A DNA stretch of 8,452 bases, from contig JAIVHQ010000045.1 in the NCBI GenBank assembly GCA_020200995.1, forward strand, positions 1-8,452, read 5' to 3'. The notes under the pieces are model-generated. The model ran no database searches and was not told the origin of the DNA. It was given only the letters and a program-made list of their open reading frames with translations. Shown piece after piece: positions 1 through 7,170 of this stretch (position 1 is its first letter; every line of letters begins with the position of its first letter). The translations under genes were made by a program, and so were the position numbers. This DNA is from Flavobacteriales bacterium. GTDB lineage: Bacteria > Bacteroidota > Bacteroidia > Flavobacteriales_D > Cryomorphaceae.

Positions 1-2
1 CC

Positions 3-356
3 TGCAGCTACAGCGCCCTGAATTTTCTTGAAATGCTGAGCATTCGAGGGCCGGTGGTGACCTCGGTGCCTTGGGTTTTGATAGTGTTTGAATTGAACGA
101 GGAGCCGCAATACTTGAGTACTTCAGCGCTTCCCGATCTATGGAATGCCCTGCCTTATGGCAAAGGAACGGTGAGTTTGGGTTCGCAATGGGCAGTGGAA
201 GGGGAGATGCCGTTTTTGCAGGTTCCATCAGCAAGGTTGCCTTTGGAGCGCTACCCTGAAGAACACAATTTGCTGATAAACCCTTTGTTTCCGAATGTGG
301 AAACCCTGATCGAAATCACTGAGGTAGTTGACGTGGGCTTTTTAGTCAATTCCTGA
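3..356 (+). CDS. RES-domain protein, C-terminal part (probable NAD+-degrading toxin of a Xre-RES pair); 5' end outside window
   Basis: The reading frame is open from base 3 to the TGA at 354-356 (117 residues), so the true start lies left of the window; an internal ATG at 33 is not taken as the start because domain sequence continues upstream of it. RES proteins are usually about 150-160 residues, so 30-50 residues are probably missing. Seen: an ALNFLEML block resembling the family's ALA-LE-LVH helix with its conserved Glu, then LPDLWN, then LGSQWA, then LQVPSARLP with the conserved Ser after VP, then NLLINPLFPN resembling the LLNP-HP motif. The expected Arg and Tyr of the active site would lie upstream. 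Known for the family: characterised members break down NAD+ and are neutralised by an adjacent Xre/MbcA/ParS antitoxin; that partner is inferred, not seen. The very end (FLVNS) differs from the usual F-x-FD-x-RL ending. Its 3' end overlaps the convergent serine hydrolase gene by 11 bases. Confidence 0.72.
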   Translation, partial: CSYSALNFLEMLSIRGPVVTSVPWVLIVFELNEEPQYLSTSALPDLWNALPYGKGTVSLGSQWAVEGEMPFLQVPSARLPLERYPEEHNLLINPLFPNVETLIEITEVVDVGFLVNS

Positions 357-1749
357 GTGTTGACCCTGTTGAGCCCCCCTCACTTTCCGTTGAGTCGGCG
401 GGGGCGGGTTCAGGTTGTACTTGTATGTCACGTGCTGCTGCGATAATGTTGCCTATCAGCCTGTCGAAGTTATTGTCTTCCCTATCGTAAGTGACGCCGA
501 TGCGTACCACGATCAGATCTTCGGACGGGTGGACGCTGACCTGTTTTCCCTGAAATCCGCCGAGCCAGTAGCTGTCCTTTCCATAGTTTTCAAAACCGCC
601 GTCGCCGTTGGTCCAAAATTGTCCTGCGTATTTTCCATTGCTGGCGTCGACGGGTGTTTTGCTGAATTCGACCCAAGAGGTATCCAATATTTGGGTGCCT
701 TGCCAGTGGCCAAGGTTTTGGTAGAGGAGGGCGAATTTAGCCCAATCTCTTGCCGATCCGTATCCGTATGAGGAACCGACAAAGGTTCCGGAAGCATCAG
801 TCTCTACCGTGAAATGCTTCATGCCGAGAGGGCCAAACAGCCGGTCAAAAGCATACTTTCTATATTCCGCTTTGCTGTCGAAGGCCTCGGCGGTGATCAT
901 GGACAGGATGTTGGAAGTGCCCGATGAGTAGTACCAATTTTCGCCTGCGGGATAGGCCGAGGGCACGGTAGCGGCGTATTTCCCCATATTGTCTGTGCCA
1001 TAAAGCATTACGGTGGCTGTGGAAACGGAGCCGTAGTCTTCATTCCAATCGAGGCCTGAGGTCATGTTGAGCAAATGCCTGAGGGTAATCTCAGCCCGGG
1101 CATCAATTTTCCAGTCGTCTATAGGGGCTGGTGCGTCGAGTTCTAACATGCCGTCTTTAACGAGAAGCCCGACGATGGCGGAGTTTACACTTTTCATCAT
1201 GCTCCACCCCGGGAGTTCAGAATGCATGTCGAATCCCTCTCCGTAGACTTCGCCTATCAGCTTTCCGCTTTTTACGACCAGTATGGCCCGTGTGTTGAGT
1301 ACGTTTTTGCCCGGAGGATCGAATCCGGTTTCTATGGCTTCGCGAAGTTTTTCTTCAGGAATCACTTCAGTGTCTGGCCAAATTTCGGGACCGTACTGAA
1401 CTGCTGAACGATCGAGGGTGGTGCTTTTTACTTCAGTCTCATCGGCATCGTGGATCAGTGTGCAGCCGAGGCCTTCGCGAAAGATGGCCTTTTTTGGGTG
1501 GAAACCCCAAACGGAGGTCTCAATAGTTCTTTCTACGGTGTCTACTTCATTGGAAGCCATCCATAAAGGGCCGAACCCGAGGTCAATCTCTTCGACTTCG
1601 GCACGTTGCATCTTTGACACAAACAAGCAGGAGCACATGATTTTGGCATTGTATCCTGAAATGATTTCCAGCCTTGGATACAACAGGTAGTAGAAAGCCG
1701 CAATCAGGATTGCGAAAATTGCAATGGTGAAAATCAATGATTTTTTCAT
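346..1749 (-). CDS. Membrane-anchored serine hydrolase, class C beta-lactamase/EstB-type fold
   Basis: A 467-residue protein. Residues 4-24 form one hydrophobic segment after MKKS, fitting an uncleaved signal anchor or signal peptide, so the enzyme domain should face the periplasm. A Cys-containing block (MCSCLFVSKM, 38-47) follows; similar CS-x-FVS blocks are, as I recall, common in this subfamily. The catalytic domain starts near residue 150. The nucleophile motif S-x-x-K is S183-M-M-K186, the likely Tyr base is Y274 in WYYSSGTSN, and WLGGFQGK (395-402) sits where the KTG-like third motif is expected, followed by a beta strand DLIVVRIG. RHLLNMTSGLDW (224-235) is the family's LL-MTSG motif. 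The last ~25 residues are a Pro/Glu/Ser/Gly-rich tail. Family members cleave esters, amides or peptides (EstB, NylB, DD-peptidases); the substrate here cannot be read from sequence, and true beta-lactamase activity is not implied. The gene stands alone on its strand, divergent from the TspO-like gene. Confidence 0.88.
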   Translation of the reverse strand: MKKSLIFTIAIFAILIAAFYYLLYPRLEIISGYNAKIMCSCLFVSKMQRAEVEEIDLGFGPLWMASNEVDTVERTIETSVWGFHPKKAIFREGLGCTLIHDADETEVKSTTLDRSAVQYGPEIWPDTEVIPEEKLREAIETGFDPPGKNVLNTRAILVVKSGKLIGEVYGEGFDMHSELPGWSMMKSVNSAIVGLLVKDGMLELDAPAPIDDWKIDARAEITLRHLLNMTSGLDWNEDYGSVSTATVMLYGTDNMGKYAATVPSAYPAGENWYYSSGTSNILSMITAEAFDSKAEYRKYAFDRLFGPLGMKHFTVETDASGTFVGSSYGYGSARDWAKFALLYQNLGHWQGTQILDTSWVEFSKTPVDASNGKYAGQFWTNGDGGFENYGKDSYWLGGFQGKQVSVHPSEDLIVVRIGVTYDREDNNFDRLIGNIIAAARDIQVQPEPAPADSTESEGGSTGSTLRN

Positions 1750-1795
1750 TTGCCGGGGCTTAAAAAATGTGTATTATCGGATTCGAAGGTCGGAA

Positions 1796-1803
1796 CAAAT
1801 ATA
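1796..1803 (-). promoter_or_regulatory. Candidate Bacteroidota -7 element for the serine hydrolase gene
   Basis: On the minus strand these bases read TATATTTG, a full match to the Bacteroidota -7 consensus TAnnTTTG. It lies 46 bases upstream of the serine hydrolase start codon, which would give a leader of about 40 bases. No TTG/TTTG is visible at the usual 17-23 base spacing, so only half of the promoter is supported. Confidence 0.4.
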
Positions 1804-1840
1804 GATCCCGGGCCGTAATATTCACTTTTGTACTGACAAA

Positions 1841-2632
1841 ATGAGAACTGCATTTACATACCCTTATACAAAGCGATGGCTTTTTGTGGCGGCGGTTGCT
1901 TTCGTCATTTTAATGAATTACCTCTCTAATGCTCTTCCTTTCGGCGGCATGACCAATGCGCAAATCAGCGCTGAGTATCCCACGTTGATAACCCCGGCAG
2001 GCTATGCTTTTTCGATTTGGGGCGTGATTTATCTGACTTTGGCGGTTTTTGCATTCTTTCAACTTGGCAAGGGAAAGGAGATTCGATTTTATAAACTGAT
2101 TTGGCCCTATTTCATAGTGAACGTATTGGCCAATGCGTTGTGGCTGCTGGCATTTCAAAACGAGTGGTTTATTTTTTCGCTGGTGATCATGGCCGTTTTG
2201 CTGGGTACGCTGATCGGAATGTTTCGAATTTTTTATCGCTTAAAGCGTGCCTTAAGTACCACACATCGCTATTTTTTTCACGTTCCCTTTGGAATTTATT
2301 TTGGCTGGGTAAGTGTGGCTTCTATTGTAAATGTCGCTGTGACGCTGGTCGCTCTTGACGTATCATTTTTTACGGCTTCCGAAGAGTTATGGACCGCTGC
2401 AATGCTCGTAATAGGCTTCGGAATTGCAGCGTTCTTTTTAATCACCCGCAAGGATTACATCTACGCCCTCACTTTTGTATGGGCGTATGCGGCCATCATG
2501 TTTGCCCACATGGACGTGGATTTGGTGCGGTATCCCGCAAAATTTTCAGCGATCGGCTTAGTCATTCTGTCTGCGGCACTTTTTATTTTTGATCGCATCA
2601 AGATTGGGCAATACGGCAGGTCAAATTCTTGA
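1841..2632 (+). CDS. TspO/MBR-related (tryptophan-rich sensory protein-like) integral membrane protein
   Basis: A 263-residue, very hydrophobic protein with about eight predicted membrane segments: roughly 12-30, 54-74, 86-105, 109-131, 148-170, 182-201, 206-223 and 234-251. It has eight Trp residues. Recognisable blocks are TPAGYAFSIWGVIYL (51-65), NVLANALWLLAFQNEW (94-109) and PFGIYFGWVSVASIVN (149-164), which I recognise from proteins annotated as tryptophan-rich sensory protein. Classical TspO has about 160 residues and five helices and binds porphyrin-like ligands. This is the longer relative, so ligand binding should not be assumed. The ATG at 1841 is preceded by ACAAA with no Shine-Dalgarno sequence, normal for Bacteroidota. 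The gene is divergent from the serine hydrolase (91-base gap), and its last 12 bases overlap the 3' end of waaA on the other strand. Neither neighbour suggests its role. Alternative: an unassigned polytopic membrane protein. Confidence 0.68.
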   Translation: MRTAFTYPYTKRWLFVAAVAFVILMNYLSNALPFGGMTNAQISAEYPTLITPAGYAFSIWGVIYLTLAVFAFFQLGKGKEIRFYKLIWPYFIVNVLANALWLLAFQNEWFIFSLVIMAVLLGTLIGMFRIFYRLKRALSTTHRYFFHVPFGIYFGWVSVASIVNVAVTLVALDVSFFTASEELWTAAMLVIGFGIAAFFLITRKDYIYALTFVWAYAAIMFAHMDVDLVRYPAKFSAIGLVILSAALFIFDRIKIGQYGRSNS

Positions 2633-3862
2633 TTTTAGTTGTTTTTCTTCTTTCAATGCTGCCAGAATTTTGGCGGTAGCACCTCGGTTTGACTGAACAA
2701 ATGTTCCGGCCATGCGCCCCGCCTTTTCCCGGAAAGGGACACCTTCTGCGAGGAGTGAATCCATTATTTTATCAAATCCTTCATGACTGCTGAAGTCGAA
2801 GGCGCCTCCTGCGCTGATCAGCCCTTTGGCCTCGTCAAATTTTTCATGTCGCGGCCCGAAAATTACAGGGCAACCAAATACGGCCGGCTCGAGTACGTTG
2901 TGAATTCCGGCTCCGAATCCGCCACCGACATAGGCAATGTCTGCATATCGATACATACGGCTCAGCAGTCCCATACGGTCGAGTATTAATGCCTTTGCGC
3001 TATGGTAGTTGTCGCTGCTCCATAACACTGCTCCCGGAAATCGCTTTTTCATTTCTGAAATGTGACCCGCAGACAGTTCGTGGGGTACGAGGAGCAGCTT
3101 CACGTTGGGGTGATCCTCGGCTTTCTTTGACCACCACCGGGCAATAAACTCCTCATCCTTGGGCCAGGTGCTGCCGGCGGCGATGAGGATGGAGTTGCCT
3201 TTGAATTCGGCCATTTCGGGAACCGCTTCGTTGATTTCGGCGATCTCGGCCACACGGTCGAAACGGGTATCGCCCGCTACGTCGACACGGCGGCAACCAA
3301 TTTTGTCGAGCAGGGTTTTGCTTTCGATGTTCTGGGTAAAAATTCTTGTGAACCCCTTCAGACTTTGCGCAAACCATTTGCCGTAAGGCTTGAAGTAGAT
3401 TTGGTCTGCCCTGAATTTGGCCGATACGAGATATGTCGGGATGTCTCTTTTCCCGAGTTCGCGGAGGCAGTTGTGCCATATTTCGTATTTCACAAATACG
3501 GCGGTTGACGGTTGGTAGGCGTCCAGAAATTTACGAATGCGGCCGGATGTGTCAAGCGGCATGTACACCACGAAGTCAGCGAGGGGGTAGTCTTTGCGCA
3601 TTTCGTAGCCGGAAGGGCTGAAAAAAGACAGGAGCACAGGGGTATCGGGGCGGGCCTTTTTGATGCCTTCTATGAGGGGTCTTCCCTGCTCAAATTCGCC
3701 CGTGGATGCGCAGTGAATCCAAAGGGGGCGTGAGTGGAAAGTGTGTTTGGCGGTCGGTGCACGGTTGCCTTCTGTACGGCGCTTGGCTTTGGGATTCCAA
3801 AGTGCGGCTATCCGAATGGCTGCGCCGTAGATCCTGACTCCAAGGGTGTAAAGCTGCCGCAT
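2621..3862 (-). CDS. waaA: 3-deoxy-D-manno-octulosonic acid (Kdo) transferase
   Basis: A 413-residue GT-B glycosyltransferase (family GT30, also called KdtA), close to the usual 400-430. It transfers Kdo from CMP-Kdo to the lipid A precursor at the cytoplasmic face of the inner membrane, the first step of LPS core assembly. The N-terminal ~20 residues are a hydrophobic/amphipathic membrane-binding helix. WIHCASTGEFEQGRPLI (48-64) carries the acceptor-domain Glu (E56). FVKYEIWHN (123-131) is the Bacteroidota form of the ETEIWPN motif, with the second conserved acidic residue at E127. FKPYGKW (157-163), GDTRFDR (197-203) and AAGSTWPKDE (228-237) follow. The C-terminal domain has VPHE (259-262), YVGGGFGAGIHNVLEPA (311-327) and FGPRHEKF (335-342), the CMP-Kdo-binding region. 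The ATG is 2 bases after the stop of the outer-membrane protein gene, so the two are probably co-transcribed. The 3' end overlaps the convergent TspO-like gene by 12 bases. Confidence 0.95.
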   Translation of the reverse strand: MRQLYTLGVRIYGAAIRIAALWNPKAKRRTEGNRAPTAKHTFHSRPLWIHCASTGEFEQGRPLIEGIKKARPDTPVLLSFFSPSGYEMRKDYPLADFVVYMPLDTSGRIRKFLDAYQPSTAVFVKYEIWHNCLRELGKRDIPTYLVSAKFRADQIYFKPYGKWFAQSLKGFTRIFTQNIESKTLLDKIGCRRVDVAGDTRFDRVAEIAEINEAVPEMAEFKGNSILIAAGSTWPKDEEFIARWWSKKAEDHPNVKLLLVPHELSAGHISEMKKRFPGAVLWSSDNYHSAKALILDRMGLLSRMYRYADIAYVGGGFGAGIHNVLEPAVFGCPVIFGPRHEKFDEAKGLISAGGAFDFSSHEGFDKIMDSLLAEGVPFREKAGRMAGTFVQSNRGATAKILAALKEEKQLKSRI

Positions 3863-3864
3863 GG

Positions 3865-4620
3865 CTATTTGATGTAGAAGCGGTCGTCGACTTGCTTGTA
3901 AATGGGGATGACCCAGCCCGCCTTGATGCCCACGATGAAATCGAGATAATTCCCGTCGGTAAATTCCATTTGATCCACATTGTAGGTGCGGTAGTCGAGA
4001 GTGAAAGCCTGATAGAAATCCATTCCGAGGTAGAAATTGGCAAATCGGCTGTTGCTGAAATGGCGGTAACCGACAAACTGGTATGCAGCCAGACCCGCGC
4101 GTTTGCGGTCGTAGGCTTTGCGGTATTCTCCTTCGAGCGGAGGGATATCGGCTTCTCGGCTTTCGATCCAGGTACGGTGCTCCAAAAAGTTGATTCCAAG
4201 CCTCACTTCGAGTCCGGAATTTGGGTTGGGACCAAAAATGTTGAAAATCTTCCCGGCGTAAAATCCCGCTGCAAAGCCCCGCTTTTGAACAATCACATCG
4301 ATAAATTCGCCCTCATTTCCGAGTACGAATCCATTTTCGAAGCGCAATTGGCTAAAGCGCGTATCGGCATCGTGTACATTGTTGCTGAAAAAGTAGTTGA
4401 AATCGGCACCGAATATGAAATTGGATTTTGTTTTCAGGGCGAAGCTGAGACCACCCGAACCGAAAAGGCCATACAGTTCAGCCATATCGCCGAAAGGAGC
4501 ATGGCCCCCGAACTGGAACTGAAACAGCGACATCGGGAGCGCTTCTTCGCTGACTTTTCCCTGCCCCTGAGCCGAAAGGGTGGAAATTAAAAACAGGAAG
4601 GCCAAAGTTGTGTATCTCAT
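3865..4620 (-). CDS. Predicted outer-membrane beta-barrel protein of unknown function, upstream of waaA
   Basis: A 251-residue protein that I cannot assign to a named family. Residues 1-19 form a signal peptide (basic MRYT start, hydrophobic core, cleavage likely near SAQGQG). The mature part alternates polar and aromatic residues in short stretches ending in turns, typical of amphipathic beta strands: LFQFQFGGHAPFG, FIFGADFNYFF, GFAAGFYAGKIF, SGLEVRLGINFLEH, FANFYLGMDFYQAF, YLDFIVGIKAGWVIPIY. It ends in RFYIK, so an aromatic residue lies near but not at the C-terminus. It is rich in Phe, Tyr and Gly and has no Cys in the mature part. It is followed after 2 bases by waaA, so a role linked to the outer membrane or LPS is a reasonable inference from context only. 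A candidate promoter lies about 70 bases upstream. Alternative: a periplasmic or surface beta-rich protein. Confidence 0.75.
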   Translation of the reverse strand: MRYTTLAFLFLISTLSAQGQGKVSEEALPMSLFQFQFGGHAPFGDMAELYGLFGSGGLSFALKTKSNFIFGADFNYFFSNNVHDADTRFSQLRFENGFVLGNEGEFIDVIVQKRGFAAGFYAGKIFNIFGPNPNSGLEVRLGINFLEHRTWIESREADIPPLEGEYRKAYDRKRAGLAAYQFVGYRHFSNSRFANFYLGMDFYQAFTLDYRTYNVDQMEFTDGNYLDFIVGIKAGWVIPIYKQVDDRFYIK

Positions 4621-4677
4621 GGGGTAAACTTCGTAGGATTCAATCGCCTCCTTTCAGGGCTAATCTGCAATTATCTG

Positions 4678-4685
4678 TATATTCG
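4678..4685 (+). promoter_or_regulatory. Weak candidate -7 element for the nucleotide-sugar operon
   Basis: TATATTCG matches TAnnTTTG at all but one defined base and ends 23 bases before the ATG at 4709, which would give a leader of about 15-20 bases. No TTG is seen at the proper spacing upstream. It lies only 6 bases from the opposing -7 element of the minus-strand promoter, so the two promoters would be mutually exclusive if both are real. Confidence 0.25.
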
Positions 4686-4691
4686 CACTCG

Positions 4692-4724
4692 CAAATTTAA
4701 GCCATTACATGAAGAAAATTCAAA
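4692..4724 (-). promoter_or_regulatory. Candidate Bacteroidota promoter (-33/-7) for the outer-membrane protein-waaA unit
   Basis: Read on the minus strand, TTTG (bases 4724-4721) is followed after 21 bases by TAAATTTG (4699-4692), matching the Bacteroidota TTTG ... TAnnTTTG arrangement. The -7 element sits 71 bases upstream of the start codon at 4620. The -33 element falls inside the first codons of the divergent aminotransferase gene (start 4709). The motif match is exact; activity is inferred. Confidence 0.5.
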
Positions 4725-5848
4725 TGGTCGACCTCGTATCCCAATACGAAAAGATGCAAGAGGAAATCGACACAGCCATCATTGACGTGGTCAGATCATC
4801 TGCCTACATCAACGGCCCCGAAGTTAAGGCTTTTCAATCGGAGCTCGAAACCTACCTCGGCGCCAAGCATGTAGTGCCTTGTGCCAACGGCACCGACGCC
4901 CTTCAAATTGCCATGATGGCACTTGACCTCAAGCCCGGCGATGAGGTAATTACTGCTGACTTTACCTACGTGGCAACTGCTGAAGTGATCGCATTGCTCG
5001 GCCTCACGCCGGTGCTCGTCGACGTGAATCCCACGACTTTCAATATAGAGCCGGAAGCCATTCGTGCGGCCATCACCCCGAAGACCAAGGCCATCGTACC
5101 GGTTCACCTCTTCGGGCAATGTGCACCCATGGAGGCCATCATGGCCATTGCAAAGAAGCACAACCTCTTCGTAATTGAAGACACTGCCCAGGCCATCGGC
5201 GCCGAATACACCTTCAGCGATGGAACGGTAAAAAAAGCCGGAACAATTGGTGACATAGGAGCCACTTCTTTCTTTCCTAGCAAAAACCTTGGCTGCTACG
5301 GCGACGGGGGCGCGATATTCACCAACAGTGACGAATACGCTGCCATGCTTCGCGTGGTGGCCAACCACGGCCAAACCCGACAGTACTACCACGATGAAGT
5401 AGGCGTAAACTCACGACTCGATTCTATCCAGGCCGCTATCTTGCGCATCAAGCTGCGCAGGCTCGACGACTATAATGCTGCCCGTCAAAAGGTGGCCGCT
5501 TTTTACGCCGAAGCGTTTGAAGACCTGCCCGAAATCAACGTTCCCGAGCACTGTGCCAACTCCACCCATGTGTACCACCAATACACGATGGTACTAAACG
5601 GAGTGGACCGTGACGGGCTTAAGGCCCATCTCAACGAGCGCGACATTCCGATGATGATATACTACCCGGTGCCCCTGCATTTGCAGAAAGCATACCGCGA
5701 CGACCGCTATACTGAAGGCGATTTTCCGGTTACCGAGATTCTTTGCAAATCAGTAGCATCCCTGCCCATGCAAACAGAGCTCGACGAAGAACAACTGAAA
5801 CATATCACCGAAGGAGTCATCTCCTACATCAAAGCTAACAGATCATGA
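4709..5848 (+). CDS. wbpE: WbpE-like nucleotide-sugar aminotransferase (DegT/DnrJ/EryC1/StrS family)
   Basis: A 379-residue PLP enzyme, fold type I, full length for the family. It adds an amino group, normally from glutamate, to a keto nucleotide sugar in the cytoplasm. The PLP Schiff-base Lys is K192 in TSFFPSKNLGCYGDGGAIF (187-204). IEDTAQAIGA (156-165) carries the pyridine-binding D158 and Q161. CANGTDALQIA (58-68) is the phosphate-binding loop, and GVNSRLDSIQAAIL (232-245) is the other family signature. From memory the sequence tracks Pseudomonas WbpE (UDP-GlcNAc-3-keto-uronate 3-aminotransferase) almost block by block, including FTYVATAE and the GCYGDGGAIFTN run. An extra stretch at 168-183 (FSDGTVKKAGTIGDIG) is seen in Bacteroidota relatives. 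It is the first gene of the operon, and its TGA overlaps the ATG of the dehydrogenase by 4 bases. A WbpD-like acetyltransferase three genes on supports a 3-amino sugar product. The exact substrate is inferred. 4-aminotransferases such as ArnB share the fold but fit less well. Confidence 0.85.
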   Translation: MKKIQMVDLVSQYEKMQEEIDTAIIDVVRSSAYINGPEVKAFQSELETYLGAKHVVPCANGTDALQIAMMALDLKPGDEVITADFTYVATAEVIALLGLTPVLVDVNPTTFNIEPEAIRAAITPKTKAIVPVHLFGQCAPMEAIMAIAKKHNLFVIEDTAQAIGAEYTFSDGTVKKAGTIGDIGATSFFPSKNLGCYGDGGAIFTNSDEYAAMLRVVANHGQTRQYYHDEVGVNSRLDSIQAAILRIKLRRLDDYNAARQKVAAFYAEAFEDLPEINVPEHCANSTHVYHQYTMVLNGVDRDGLKAHLNERDIPMMIYYPVPLHLQKAYRDDRYTEGDFPVTEILCKSVASLPMQTELDEEQLKHITEGVISYIKANRS

Positions 5849-7170
5849 ATATTGCAGTAATCGGAACGGGTTACGTAGGGCTTGTCACAGGCACATGCTT
5901 TGCAGATACGGGCAACGATGTGGTGTGCGTAGACATCGACGCCGAGAAGGTAAAGCGCATGCAAAACGGTGAAGTGCCGATTTATGAGCCTTATCTCGAT
6001 ACGGTTTTTGAGCGCAACATCCGCCAGAAGCGACTTACTTTCACCACTGAGCTCGCATCTTCAGTGAAAGGCGCTGACATTGTGTTTTTGGCACTGCCCA
6101 CCCCCCCGGGCGAAGACGGCTCGGCCGACCTTTCCTATGTGCTTGGCGTGGCCGATCAACTGGGCGGAATCCTGGAAAAGTACACCGTAATCGTCGACAA
6201 GAGCACGGTGCCCGTGGGTACATCCGAGCTGGTGCACGCTGCTATCGCAAAAGATGCCAAAGTGGAGTTTGACGTGGTGTCGAACCCGGAGTTTCTCCGT
6301 GAGGGGTTTGCGGTAGAGGACTTTATGAAACCCGACAGGGTGGTGATCGGCACGAGCTCTGACCGCGCGGCTAAGATCATGGAAGATCTGTACAAACCAT
6401 TCGTTCGCCAGGGGAATCCCCTGATTGTGATGGATGAAAAGTCGGCTGAGCTTACGAAGTATGCCGCCAACGCATTTCTGGCCACCAAGATTACGTTTAT
6501 GAATGAGGTGGCTAACTTTTGCGAGAAAGTGGGCGCCGACGTGGACATGGTGCGTGCAGGCATCGGAACGGATACCCGCATCGGTAAGCGTTTCCTCTTT
6601 CCCGGCATTGGCTACGGCGGTAGCTGCTTTCCGAAAGATGTGCAGGCCCTTGCGAGAAGCGGAAAAGAAAGTGGTTACGAATTCCAGATTCTGGATTCGG
6701 TGCTTCGGGTAAACAATATTCAGAAACTGGCTCTGATCGAAAAGATCAAGGCGCATTATGGCGGTGACCTTTCCGGGAAACACTTTGCCATCTGGGGTTT
6801 GGCTTTTAAGCCCGATACCGACGATATCCGCGAGGCACCAGCCCTCTTTATGATCGATGCCCTCCTGGCTGCGGGCGCCACCATAAGTGTATTTGATCCC
6901 GAAGCGATGGACAATGTGCGCGGCTTGTACGGCGACCTGATCAACTACTCCGACAACATGTACGAGGCATTGGACAACGCCGAGGCCCTGCTGATATCGA
7001 CAGAGTGGTCGGTGTTCAGGAATCCTGATTTTTCGAAAGTGGCACAAAAACTAAAGTCGAAGACAATTTTTGACGGCCGGAATCTCTACGAAACGGGCCG
7101 AATGAGGGAGCTCGGTTTTCACTACGAAAGCATCGGCCGCAATGCCGTAAAACAGCCGCAGAAAGTATGA
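5845..7170 (+). CDS. ugd: UDP-glucose 6-dehydrogenase
   Basis: A 441-residue protein, typical of bacterial Ugd/TuaD. It oxidises UDP-glucose to UDP-glucuronate with two NAD+ in the cytoplasm. The N-terminal Rossmann motif is GTGYVGL (7-13) with D30 at the end of the second strand. KSTVPVGTS (119-127) and NPEFLREG (147-154) form the conserved active-site region. K205 and N209 lie in KYAANAFLATKITFMNE (205-221). The catalytic Cys is C261 in GIGYGGSCFPKD (254-265), with D265 nearby. The C-terminal UDP-binding domain has WGLAFKPDTDDIREAP (317-332) and FDGRN (409-413). The GYGGSCFPKD form marks UDP-glucose dehydrogenases, whereas UDP-N-acetyl-hexosamine dehydrogenases such as WbpA carry a GIGGHCIPVDP-like motif, so I reject WbpA. 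It overlaps the genes before and after by 4 bases each (ATGA), implying translational coupling. Its product feeds the UXS-like gene that follows. Confidence 0.94.
   Translation: MNIAVIGTGYVGLVTGTCFADTGNDVVCVDIDAEKVKRMQNGEVPIYEPYLDTVFERNIRQKRLTFTTELASSVKGADIVFLALPTPPGEDGSADLSYVLGVADQLGGILEKYTVIVDKSTVPVGTSELVHAAIAKDAKVEFDVVSNPEFLREGFAVEDFMKPDRVVIGTSSDRAAKIMEDLYKPFVRQGNPLIVMDEKSAELTKYAANAFLATKITFMNEVANFCEKVGADVDMVRAGIGTDTRIGKRFLFPGIGYGGSCFPKDVQALARSGKESGYEFQILDSVLRVNNIQKLALIEKIKAHYGGDLSGKHFAIWGLAFKPDTDDIREAPALFMIDALLAAGATISVFDPEAMDNVRGLYGDLINYSDNMYEALDNAEALLISTEWSVFRNPDFSKVAQKLKSKTIFDGRNLYETGRMRELGFHYESIGRNAVKQPQKV

Noticed and set aside
374..404. C-run and G-run that could pair as a hairpin terminator for the RES gene
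   Set aside because: Five-base G/C stem with a loop of over 20 bases and no following T-run; it encodes the low-complexity tail of the serine hydrolase.
3690..4199. Second minus-strand frame (169 codons) spanning the outer-membrane protein/waaA junction
   Set aside because: Ser/Thr/Arg-rich frame-shifted shadow that overlaps two supported genes.
3892..4590. Plus-strand open frame (232 codons) opposite the outer-membrane protein gene
   Set aside because: The minus-strand frame has a clear signal peptide, amphipathic strand pattern and operon spacing to waaA; the plus-strand frame has none of these.
4796..5392. Antisense open frame (198 codons) opposite the aminotransferase
   Set aside because: Shadow of a strongly conserved gene; no domain, no promoter or start context.
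6061..7047. Long antisense open frame (328 codons) opposite ugd
   Set aside because: Its translation shows no recognisable domain, is His/Cys/Arg-rich in the way of a codon-bias shadow, and lies wholly within a fully conserved ugd gene.
5845..7170. Assignment of the dehydrogenase as WbpA (UDP-GlcNAc 6-dehydrogenase), tempting from the WbpE/WbpD neighbours
   Set aside because: The catalytic motif GYGGSCFPKD and the overall sequence belong to the UDP-glucose dehydrogenase branch.
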